9,816 bases of DNA from Treponema sp. (lineage in GTDB: Bacteria; Spirochaetota; Spirochaetia; Treponematales; Breznakiellaceae): NCBI GenBank assembly GCA_009780595.1, contig WQZT01000044.1:1-9816 (forward strand), in the 5' to 3' direction. The notes below the pieces were generated by a model that searched no databases, was not told the origin of the DNA, and was given only the letters and a program-made list of their open reading frames with translations. Made by a program: the position numbers and the translations under genes. Below, in pieces: positions 1 through 5,817 of the stretch (positions are counted from its first letter, which is position 1; each line of letters opens with the position of its first letter).

Positions 1-310
1 CTCTGACATTACGTCTATGCCGCCCAATGAAATCAACATCTAAATAGACCATCCCGCCATCGGTGTAGTACTTCTGTGCATCAGGTACCTCATCTACAAT
101 CCTCTGAATCGTCTGCGCTTTCACCGAACTGTCGACGTCAAAACCTACTATCTGGCGGGGATAACGGCTGATCATCGTCATAGCATACATATTTATGCCG
201 TTTTCATATCCCTTTCTCCCGTTCGTAAACCAAAACAGCTCGTCAAGCTCGAATGCTACCGAATCAGTCTGAGGGCTTATCCAGATGGCGGGGGATTTTT
301 TTCCCCTCTT
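1..310 (-). pseudogene. InsB-like DDE catalytic domain of IS1 transposase, 3' end outside window
   Basis: This frame opens after a TAG at about 311-313, has no early start codon, and would have to be entered from the InsA frame at the A7 run. It reads ELDELFWFTNGRKG, then a stretch like the IS1 core, then KYYTDGG. The Asp of ELDEL and the Asp of YTDGG correspond to the first two acidic residues of the IS1 DDE triad; the third lies beyond the left edge. The frame is +1 relative to the InsA half, whereas classical IS1 uses -1 slippage at an A6C site. Loss of one A from the A7 run, in DNA or in the transcript, would fuse the halves exactly. Confidence 0.7.
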
Positions 311-446
311 CTATTGCCCACCGGTATACATTGGATTTACTCATTCCTAACGCTTTTCCCACAGCCCTGCCTGAGTAACGCAGAATCAGCAGTTGTAAAG
401 CCTGTTTGTCGGTTCTCTCGCATTGTGGGCATTGTACTTCACTCAT
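264..446 (-). pseudogene. InsA-like N-terminal part of IS1 transposase
   Basis: From the ATG at 446 this reads 60 residues. It opens MSEVQCPQCERTD, the first half of the IS1 zinc ribbon, and goes straight into a helix-turn-helix (RYSGRAVGKALGMSKSNVYRW) of the kind that recognises the IS ends. In IS1 relatives about 30-40 residues with a second Cys pair normally lie between the two; here they are missing. GGAGG three bases before this ATG supports it over an in-frame ATG at 497. In this frame the protein stops at 264-266, soon after an A7 run at 302-296. Alone it cannot transpose. Identity is good at the family level; the decayed state is inferred. Confidence 0.65.
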
Positions 447-898
447 GCTCCTCCGTTCCTGTTGTATCATTTGGAATAATACTTTCCCACTCTCCATATT
501 TTCAGGCTGAATCGCTACAATCTAGCTTACTCGGAATACAGGTCAGTCTGCAACCTTCGGTAGTAGACTACTGATAAAGTGCCCTGATTTGATAATGGAA
601 TACCAACTTTGATGACTGTGTTCTTTGTCATAGTATATAGAAATTAGTTCATTAGTATTGCCCATTATTACTCAAACAGAATTTCTGTTTGTCGTTTTTA
701 GAATAATTGGACTAATTTAATATACAAGCCGATTACTATGAGGTTTTTTTACTGGCTCTGGGCTACCCTTGTATTTTAACAATAACAGGGAAAGCTTGCA
801 GGAAAATATCGTAAATAAAATACTGGTAAACATTATGTATTTGGTCAAAGAGCAAATATCTAAGCTTGCATTATATCTATTAATGTTAGGGGAATGTA
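447..898. other. AT-rich intergenic stretch without a supported gene
   Basis: No reading frame here has both a ribosome-binding site and recognisable content. A 62-codon minus-strand frame at 717-905 starts with TTG, lacks a Shine-Dalgarno sequence and resembles nothing. The stretch contains the unplaced upstream end of the IS1-type element, a small dyad (GTAGT/ACTAC) near 561-572, and a 19-bp palindrome followed by a T run at 673-699. Base composition is clearly more AT-rich than the genes to the right, which fits accessory or decayed DNA. Confidence 0.5.
673..699 (+). terminator. palindrome with T run, terminator-like
   Basis: CAAACAGAA and TTCTGTTTG flank a single T, forming a perfect 19-bp palindrome. 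As RNA it would fold into a 7-bp stem with a 5-nt loop, followed three bases later by TTTTT (695-699). This is the arrangement of a weak intrinsic terminator for plus-strand transcription. No plus-strand gene lies upstream, so it may be the remnant of a gene disrupted by the IS element, or an operator instead. Confidence 0.4.
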
Positions 899-927
899 TT
901 GACAATTATTATTTCAAGTGTTATGAT
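899..927 (+). promoter_or_regulatory. near-consensus sigma-70 promoter
   Basis: TTGACA (899-904), a 17-base spacer and TATGAT (922-927) match the sigma-70 consensus at 11 of 12 positions with ideal spacing. The expected transcription start is near 934, giving a leader of about 105 nt before the ATG at 1039. This should be a strong promoter for the outer-membrane protein gene. Confidence 0.8.
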
Positions 928-936
928 TCCAAGACA

Positions 937-1015
937 CGTGTGCATTAGCATACGCCACTTACCGTATGGTGAGTGATACTAATCAAGTGAACTCCGTAAA
1001 GGGCGGATTTCACTT
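937..1015 (+). promoter_or_regulatory. structured 5' leader, three consecutive hairpins
   Basis: Almost the whole predicted leader folds locally. Hairpin 1 pairs CGTGTGC (937-943) with GCATACG (948-954), one G-U pair, around an ATTA loop. Hairpin 2 pairs CACTTACC (956-963) with GGTGAGTG (968-975), one G-U pair, around GTAT. Hairpin 3 pairs AAGTGAA (985-991) with TTCACTT (1009-1015) and, inside a one-base mismatch, TCCG (993-996) with CGGA (1004-1007). The ribosome-binding site AGAGG (1026-1030) is left open just downstream. The 3' arm of hairpin 3 could alternatively take part in CTTC/GAAG (1013-1016 with 1022-1025), which would touch the ribosome-binding site. A stabilising leader, as on some outer-membrane protein mRNAs, is the conservative reading. 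Confidence 0.5.
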
Positions 1016-1038
1016 CTTAATGAAGAGAGGAAATACCT

Positions 1039-1875
1039 ATGAAAAAGTGTTGCATGATTGTGGGTATGATAGTAATCATTTCCGGTGCTGTCTATGCGTA
1101 TCCCGTTAGTATGGGTGGCGGGTTGGTTTTTGGGACAGGATCGACCAGTCTTGATTGGGATATGAATCGTTTCAAGACTTCGGACAATGCTCAAGGTGTG
1201 TCGTTATTTATTGATACCAACTATGTTTCTTTGTTGGTTGATATTATGAGTGGAAGCTGGGATCTGAGCGGGCGTTATTCCCCCTTTGAAAAACCTGCGG
1301 TAGAGCCGGATCCGGATGAGCCAGTCATTGCCCTCGTCCCGCCGACCAGTTTGGATCGTGTTCACATTGTAAAGAGTTATTCAGCTACGCTTTTGAACCT
1401 CAATTTAATTTTTAAGTTTCCGTTGCCTCTTTACGGGCTTGAAACTGTCCATATCTTCCCTATACTTGGGGCGGGTTACCAAATAAGCCAGATTGTGGAA
1501 AATGAAACGATGTTTTCGGGAACTTACAATGAGATTAAGGTTCTCTTTGGGATGGGCGGGGATTTTGATATAAGCGATCGTGTTTACCTTAGGTTTATGG
1601 CTATACCATATTACCACCTGACAAAGACAATTACGACGGATATTGTGGAGGAGATCGTCGGTAGCTCGTGGGGTGCACATGGGGGATTCGGGGCAAATGG
1701 TTATATAATGGCGGGGTTCAGATTTGGGAGATCGCCGCAAGCTTCAGCTGCCCAGAATGTTACCACGAATTCCAATCGTGTTGCAAATACAAACAACAAC
1801 AACAGTAATAACAACAATGATAACGATAACAACACCGACAACGACAACGACGAAGGTCTTATACAGCTAGACTAG
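1039..1875 (+). CDS. outer-membrane beta-barrel protein with Asn/Asp-rich tail
   Basis: This 278-residue protein starts with a cleavable signal peptide (Lys-Lys, hydrophobic core at residues 6-18, AVYA before the likely cut after residue 20); there is no lipobox, so it is not a lipoprotein. The mature part alternates polar and hydrophobic or aromatic residues in strand-like blocks, for example around 22-40, 52-80, 110-130, 135-155 and 165-200. It ends in a Gly/aromatic-rich strand, GYIMAGFRFG (about 221-230). This suggests a small barrel of about eight strands, of the OmpA/OmpW size class. A Pro/acidic loop lies near residues 84-103. Beyond the barrel is a ~45-residue tail whose residues 250-272 are nearly all Asn, Asp, Thr or Ser. 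Most barrels end on the last strand, so the tail is odd. It stands alone between its own promoter and a downstream hairpin. Function unknown. Confidence 0.7.
   Translation: MKKCCMIVGMIVIISGAVYAYPVSMGGGLVFGTGSTSLDWDMNRFKTSDNAQGVSLFIDTNYVSLLVDIMSGSWDLSGRYSPFEKPAVEPDPDEPVIALVPPTSLDRVHIVKSYSATLLNLNLIFKFPLPLYGLETVHIFPILGAGYQISQIVENETMFSGTYNEIKVLFGMGGDFDISDRVYLRFMAIPYYHLTKTITTDIVEEIVGSSWGAHGGFGANGYIMAGFRFGRSPQASAAQNVTTNSNRVANTNNNNSNNNNDNDNNTDNDNDEGLIQLD
1786..1854 (+). repeat. in-frame trinucleotide repeat (AAC/AAT/GAC) coding Asn/Asp
   Basis: Twenty-three codons are almost entirely AAC, AAT, GAT or GAC, with AAC runs of four and shorter. The repeat is imperfect, so it has drifted. Changes in its length would shorten or lengthen the protein tail without breaking the frame. 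Confidence 0.75.
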
Positions 1876-1885
1876 CACTTCATTG

Positions 1886-1914
1886 CACATAGCCGTTGGT
1901 ATAGCGGCTATGTG
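1886..1914 (+). terminator. strong hairpin after the outer-membrane protein gene
   Basis: CACATAGCCG (1886-1895) pairs perfectly with CGGCTATGTG (1905-1914) around a 9-nt loop, beginning 11 bases after the stop codon; flanking G-U pairs could lengthen it. No T run follows, so it is not a classical intrinsic terminator. It may stop transcription less efficiently or protect the mRNA 3' end. It works equally on both strands. Confidence 0.55.
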
Positions 1915-1985
1915 TGTTGATGCTATTCCCGCTTTTCACGTTCCACCGCAATATGATATTCATAAATATTGAGATTTGCCTGTAT

Positions 1986-2068
1986 AAATTATCCCCTGAA
2001 CTGTGATTACAACGTTTTTTGTTTCTTGAGGGAGGGATAATTTCTAATCTTGTAATCTTGTAAAAAAC
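1986..2068 (+). promoter_or_regulatory. tup leader with crossing inverted repeats (possible pseudoknot)
   Basis: Two perfect inverted repeats interlock. AAATTATCCC (1986-1995) matches GGGATAATTT (2034-2043), and GATTACAA (2005-2012) matches TTGTAATC (2050-2057). The order is A, B, A', B', which as RNA is an H-type pseudoknot of 10 and 8 bp. A third possibility, GTTTTTT (2014-2020) with AAAAAAC (2062-2068), would compete. The structure ends ~27 nt before the ribosome-binding site AAGGAG (2095-2100) of tupA. I see no convincing promoter; TATAAA at 1983-1988 is a possible -10, and if it is used the transcript would miss part of the first arm. As DNA, the repeats could instead be operators. A tungstate- or cofactor-responsive switch is plausible only from position. 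Confidence 0.4.
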
Positions 2069-2105
2069 CTTCTAATTATTCATAATCAACCTCTAAGGAG
2101 AGGAT

Positions 2106-2981
2106 ATGAAAAAACCCGCGTGCCGTATCTGTGCGCTGCTACTTCTTGCGCTTGTTTCTTTTATTTTCCTTTTCGCGCCGCGCAGCCACGACACTGCCAC
2201 TGCTACCCGGTCATTGCCGCTCCGTGGGAGTATCAGGCTGTCCACCACAACCAGCACGCAGAATTCGGGGTTGCTCGATTTTATTGTGCCCGTTTTCACC
2301 GCGCAAACCGGGTGGGGCGTTGATGTTATCGCGGTTGGCACGGGAGCTGCTTTGCGGATGGGGCGGGACGGGGATGCTGACGCGCTGCTGGTTCACGCCC
2401 GTGCGGACGAGCTGCAGTTTATGGCTGACGGTCATGGCTCTGTTCGCTACGATGTGATGTACAACGACTTTCTTGTCGTTGGTCCGCCCGGCGGTGTTAT
2501 CGCGCGCAACGGCAATGTGCTTCAGACGCTCAGGGATATTGCTGCGCGCAATCTTCCCTTCGTGTCCCGCGGCGATGATTCGGGGACTCACCGAATGGAA
2601 CTCGTGCTGTGGCGAGCGGCGGGCGCGAATGCCCGGGATATGTCAAAGTATTATTCGGTAGGGCAGGGGATGGGCGCGACATTGCAGATGGCGCATCAGA
2701 TGCTGGCGTACACTCTCACCGACCGCGCCACGTGGCTTTTTTTGACACGCAACGGCGCAATCAATTTACCCGCCGTGTCAGAGCATTCCGAAGAACTCAA
2801 AAACTACTACGGGGTGATACTGGTAAACCCGGCGCGACATCCGCACATCAATGCCGAAGGCGGGCGCGCTTTCGTTGAGTGGATGGCAAGCCCCGCCGCG
2901 CAGGAACTTATCGCCGAATACGGATTGGCGGAGTTCGGCGCGCCTTTGTTTACACCGAATGCCGGGGAGACAACGCGATGA
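2106..2981 (+). CDS. tupA: tungstate ABC transporter substrate-binding protein TupA
   Basis: TupA captures tungstate outside the cytoplasmic membrane and delivers it to TupB. The 291-residue protein has an N-terminal membrane segment (residues 8-25) with no lipobox Cys after it, so it is either cleaved or stays anchored. The family signature LSTTTS lies at residues 45-50, where the TTTS residues bind the oxyanion. SRGDDSGTH at 154-162 is the second typical ligand loop. Length fits the family. The ATG at 2106 follows AAGGAG with 5-base spacing. The stop overlaps the start of tupB (ATGA). TupA proteins usually prefer tungstate strongly over molybdate; that preference is family knowledge, not visible here. 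A general molybdate or sulfate binder is less likely because of the TTTS motif and the TupB/TupC partners. Confidence 0.9.
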   Translation: MKKPACRICALLLLALVSFIFLFAPRSHDTATATRSLPLRGSIRLSTTTSTQNSGLLDFIVPVFTAQTGWGVDVIAVGTGAALRMGRDGDADALLVHARADELQFMADGHGSVRYDVMYNDFLVVGPPGGVIARNGNVLQTLRDIAARNLPFVSRGDDSGTHRMELVLWRAAGANARDMSKYYSVGQGMGATLQMAHQMLAYTLTDRATWLFLTRNGAINLPAVSEHSEELKNYYGVILVNPARHPHINAEGGRAFVEWMASPAAQELIAEYGLAEFGAPLFTPNAGETTR

Positions 2982-3655
2982 GATTTGGATTTATCAACGT
3001 AAGTTTCGACACGCTTTCGATTATTGACGTTACACTGCGGATGTCATTTCTCTCGACAATTATTTCAGTAACGCTGGGGACAATCTTCGCGTTGCTTTTG
3101 GAAAAGCACCAGTTTCCCGGAAAGCGCATCGTAGTCAGACTCTGCCGCACCTTGATGGGAATGCCGCCAGTTGTCGCCGGTCTTATCGTGTACCTGCTTT
3201 TAATGCGCCAGGGGCCGTTGGGATTTTTGGGGATTTTGTTTAGTGTCCGCGCTATGGTGCTGGCGCAGGTTGTCCTCATCACTCCGATAATTACCGGAAT
3301 GGTTTATACCTACGCGCTCCGCTCCGCTCCGGCGATACGGATGTTCGCAAAAACGATGGGTGCGAATCGTTTGCAGACGCAGCTTTTGTTTATCAGAGAA
3401 ATGCGGGGCGAGTTTTACTTTGCGCTTATCACCGCGTTTAGCCGCGCCATCAGCGAAGTTGGCGCGGTGATGATTGTCGGCGGCAACATCCAGTACCGCA
3501 CGCGCACGATGACAACAGCGATCACAATGCTCCGCAATATGGGTGATTTTAGTCAGGGTATTACGCTGGGAATTCTCTTGCTACTCTTTGCGTTTGTGTT
3601 GCAGGCGCTGTTGGATTTTTTGCGGAAGCCAGAAACTGTTGAGGAAAATTTTTAA
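2978..3655 (+). CDS. tupB: tungstate ABC transporter permease TupB
   Basis: This 225-residue membrane protein forms, as a dimer, the channel through which tungstate enters. Hydrophobic segments are visible at about 22-41, 62-76, 84-112, 147-170 and 193-213. The cytoplasmic coupling loop that contacts the ATPase is the EAA-like stretch AISEVGAVMIVGG at 157-169, typical of TupB and related oxyanion permeases. I chose the ATG at 2978, which overlaps the tupA stop as ATGA and has GGGGAGA 7 bases upstream; the frame stays open further upstream but that part only shadows tupA. Translational coupling to tupA is likely. The Arg-Thr-Arg run at 174-176 lies in the expected position after the coupling helix. 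Confidence 0.9.
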   Translation: MRFGFINVSFDTLSIIDVTLRMSFLSTIISVTLGTIFALLLEKHQFPGKRIVVRLCRTLMGMPPVVAGLIVYLLLMRQGPLGFLGILFSVRAMVLAQVVLITPIITGMVYTYALRSAPAIRMFAKTMGANRLQTQLLFIREMRGEFYFALITAFSRAISEVGAVMIVGGNIQYRTRTMTTAITMLRNMGDFSQGITLGILLLLFAFVLQALLDFLRKPETVEENF

Positions 3656-3685
3656 CAGAAAACTTTTAAAGAGGAACTTCTAACA

Positions 3686-4294
3686 ATGATAGTAAGCAAT
3701 GTTAAAAAAAATCTTGGCGACTTTTCCCTGTGCGTTGATACCTTCGTCGTATCGCATCCGGGAATCTACGGGCTTATCGGTCCCAATGGCAGCGGCAAGT
3801 CAACGCTGGCGAAAATTATCACCGGGCTTCTGTCGCCTGACAGCGGCACTGTTGACACTGAAGGTTTGTCCGCCAAAGACATTACCTACCTCAGCCGTAA
3901 ACCTTATATAATGGAAGATACTGTTTATAATAACCTCGTGTATCCGCTTAAACTGCGGAATATGAAATTTGAAGAAAATGAGATTGCGGCATTTTTGGAC
4001 AAGATGAAATTTACCGAGCGCCGCAATCAGCGGGCGAAAAGTCTTTCTGGCGGCGAACAGCAGAAACTCAGTTTCCTTCGCGCGGTGATTTTTAAGCCGA
4101 AGCTCATCGTTGTTGACGAAGCGATGACGGCGATGGATATGGAGTCGCTTGAGCTTTTTGAAAATACAATTATCGAAGAACAGGAAAAAGAAAAATCAAT
4201 TTGGATAATCATCAGCCACCAAATGCCGCACATCAACAGGATTTGCAAAAAGATTTATTCGATGTTTGACGGAAAGTTGATGACTGATATTTAG
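3686..4294 (+). CDS. tupC: tungstate ABC transporter ATP-binding protein TupC
   Basis: The 202-residue ATPase powers the TupB channel. Visible motifs in order: Walker A GPNGSGKST (32-40), ABC signature LSGGEQ (120-125), Walker B LIVVDEAMTAMD (140-151) with catalytic Glu145, and switch His178 in ISHQ. The protein is compact and lacks any C-terminal regulatory domain such as the one in ModC, so there is no built-in inhibition by the oxyanion. The Q-loop reads YLSRKPY (68-74): the Gln that normally stands before the KP or EP is Arg71. It follows tupB by 30 bases; GAGG (3671-3674) lies 11 bases before the ATG, which is rather far. It is the last gene of the operon; no clear terminator lies in the 42 bases before the convergent folC. 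Confidence 0.88.
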   Translation: MIVSNVKKNLGDFSLCVDTFVVSHPGIYGLIGPNGSGKSTLAKIITGLLSPDSGTVDTEGLSAKDITYLSRKPYIMEDTVYNNLVYPLKLRNMKFEENEIAAFLDKMKFTERRNQRAKSLSGGEQQKLSFLRAVIFKPKLIVVDEAMTAMDMESLELFENTIIEEQEKEKSIWIIISHQMPHINRICKKIYSMFDGKLMTDI

Positions 4295-4336
4295 GTTAGT
4301 CTATCATACTGTTTAACGCAGGCTGATGAGGGGATT

Positions 4337-5773
4337 TTATTCACCTGCCGCCTTGCGGATTTCTGCCGCAAGGTAAAACGAGCCTGTTCCTAAAACTGCC
4401 AGCTTCTGATCGCGGGCAAGGCGAATAGCTTCCGCCGTCGCGTGCGCTGTGTCCGGGATAAATACAACGCGCGGCGGAGAGACAAGCGTTTGCGCTTCGC
4501 GGAGAAAGGCGGCGTACACTTCGGCGGGATTGCTTTTTTTGAAAGTTCCCGGCGTGGTAATAATTATGCTGGAAAAACGCGGCGTACAAACCTTCGCCAT
4601 CGAAAGAAAATCCTTGCCATCGGCGCATCCGAAAACGAGGATCGCGCCTTCGCCGTAAAGTTCCGCAAAGGTGTCAACGCACATCCTCACACTGCCGGGC
4701 GTGTGCGCTCCATCAATCACCATAGGCACGCCTGCCAGCGCCGGAGCGGCAACGCGCTGAAATCGGGCGGGCAGTGTAAAGCCCGCAAGCCCCGCACGGA
4801 TACTTTCCTCAGTGATCTCGGCGCAAGCACCGCCGCCAATTCCGCCGCGCATTCCGTCGTTGACACCGGCAACCTTCAGCGACAAAATCGCAAGCCCCGC
4901 ATTATACGCCTGAACTTCGCCGGGAATTGGCACAAGCAGGTCGGTGAAAACTTCGCCCTTGCAATCACCGTGTTTTAAATCAAGCGTAAAATAAGTTCCC
5001 TCGCGGTTAACTCGAACGTCGCGTATTTCTGCACATTCGGGAAAATAATACAGCGGGCTTTTTTTCTGCTCCGCGTGTTGACGAAAAACTTCGAGTGCAT
5101 CATCGCGCTGTTTCGCCACGACAACAGGCCGCCTGAGTTTTATTATCCCCGCCTTCTCGCCCGAGATGGCGGCAATCGTACTTCCTAAATATTCGGTGTG
5201 CTCAAGCTCGATAACCGTAATTACCGAGACAGCGGGATCAACAATATTCGTTGCGTCTAACCGTCCGCCCATCCCGGTTTCGATAGACATCGCTCCGCAT
5301 CGCGCAATGCGGGCGCAGAGAAAAAACCACAGCGTGGCAAGCTCAAAAAAACTCGCCGCCTCGCCGCTGTCTAAATCCAGGTCAAATAATTTTGCATCAG
5401 CGGATGCGGGAATACCATCGACAATTTTTTTAAGCTCGTTGCCCGCCGCGATGTAAACCGCCTCGTCAAAAAATTTATTGCCCACCGTCAACCGCTCCCG
5501 AAAATCGATCACGTGCGGGGATGCGTAGCCAGCGGTCTTAATTCCTGAAGCGCTGAGAATGGCGGTCATCATCCCGGTAACCGACCCCTTGCCCTTCGAG
5601 CCTGCCGCGTGAAAAACAGGCGCGCATGTTTCAGGATGCCCGGACATTCGCGCAAGTGAGTTCATTCGATCAAGGCTGAAGTTTCTCAGGTTTTGCCCCC
5701 TTTCGAGGTTGGTAAAACTTGACAGCCATTGGTATACATCTGACGAGCTCGTAAAAGGTGTTGAAGTAACCAT
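4337..5773 (-). CDS. folC: folylpolyglutamate synthase / dihydrofolate synthase FolC
   Basis: FolC adds glutamate to folates (and in many bacteria also makes dihydrofolate from dihydropteroate) using ATP in the cytoplasm. With the ATG at 5773 the protein has 478 residues, slightly above the usual 420-450. Motifs of the Mur-ligase superfamily in order: P-loop GSKGKGSV (58-65), substrate loop SPHVIDFRERL (85-95), ETGMGGRLDATN (165-176), EHTEYLG (191-197, usually DHxxxLG), EKAGI (206-210), and VIDGAHTP (351-358, usually GAHNP). A second ATG at 5797 is in frame; neither has a clear Shine-Dalgarno sequence. I prefer 5773 because a TTGTCT/TATATA promoter fits it. It converges on tupC and diverges from murC. 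Whether it has one or both activities cannot be read from sequence. Confidence 0.88.
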   Translation of the reverse strand: MVTSTPFTSSSDVYQWLSSFTNLERGQNLRNFSLDRMNSLARMSGHPETCAPVFHAAGSKGKGSVTGMMTAILSASGIKTAGYASPHVIDFRERLTVGNKFFDEAVYIAAGNELKKIVDGIPASADAKLFDLDLDSGEAASFFELATLWFFLCARIARCGAMSIETGMGGRLDATNIVDPAVSVITVIELEHTEYLGSTIAAISGEKAGIIKLRRPVVVAKQRDDALEVFRQHAEQKKSPLYYFPECAEIRDVRVNREGTYFTLDLKHGDCKGEVFTDLLVPIPGEVQAYNAGLAILSLKVAGVNDGMRGGIGGGACAEITEESIRAGLAGFTLPARFQRVAAPALAGVPMVIDGAHTPGSVRMCVDTFAELYGEGAILVFGCADGKDFLSMAKVCTPRFSSIIITTPGTFKKSNPAEVYAAFLREAQTLVSPPRVVFIPDTAHATAEAIRLARDQKLAVLGTGSFYLAAEIRKAAGE

Positions 5774-5789
5774 ATATTTTTTATACCAT
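5761..5789 (+). promoter_or_regulatory. putative murC promoter, leaderless transcript
   Basis: TTGAAG (5761-5766), a 17-base spacer and TACCAT (5784-5789, matching the TAnnnT core of a -10) would place transcription start about 7 bases later, at or next to the murC ATG at 5796. No ribosome-binding site precedes that ATG at normal distance, which agrees with a leaderless mRNA. The -35 box lies inside the folC coding sequence. Confidence 0.4.
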
Positions 5790-5817
5790 ATATACATGGA
5801 TTCATCTATACAGACAA
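5789..5817 (-). promoter_or_regulatory. putative folC promoter inside the murC start
   Basis: Read on the minus strand: TTGTCT (5817-5812), 17 bases, TATATA (5794-5789). Start would fall near 5782, leaving a leader of about 10 bases before the folC ATG at 5773. The -35 box lies inside codons 6-8 of murC, so the two divergent promoters overlap almost completely. Confidence 0.4.

Larger units (their letters stand above)
1..446 (-). mobile_element. IS1-family insertion sequence, partial and probably inactive
   Basis: The minus strand encodes the two halves expected of an IS1-type transposase: a short InsA-like protein with a CPQC half zinc finger and a helix-turn-helix, followed by an InsB-like DDE domain that runs off the left edge of the window. 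The two halves are in different frames, separated at a run of seven A (minus strand, 302-296). The InsA half also lacks the second half of its zinc finger. I could not place the terminal inverted repeat or a target-site duplication; the upstream end should lie between about 450 and 600. The frame break and the shortened finger together suggest a decayed copy, but the A7 run could also be a slippage site. Confidence 0.75.

Noticed and set aside
541..592. Plus-strand GGTCAGTCTGCAACC followed by ACTGAT, reminiscent of IS1 termini
   Set aside because: The orientation would be inward for an element lying to the right, whereas the transposase is on the left on the minus strand; the match is loose and no partner repeat is visible.
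717..905. 62-codon minus-strand frame with a hydrophobic middle
   Set aside because: It starts with TTG, has no ribosome-binding site, overlaps the strong plus-strand promoter and resembles no known protein.
4442..4978. Long plus-strand frame of 178 codons opposite folC
   Set aside because: It is antisense to a clearly recognised FolC with all motifs, is rich in Arg as GC-rich shadows are, and has no ribosome-binding site.
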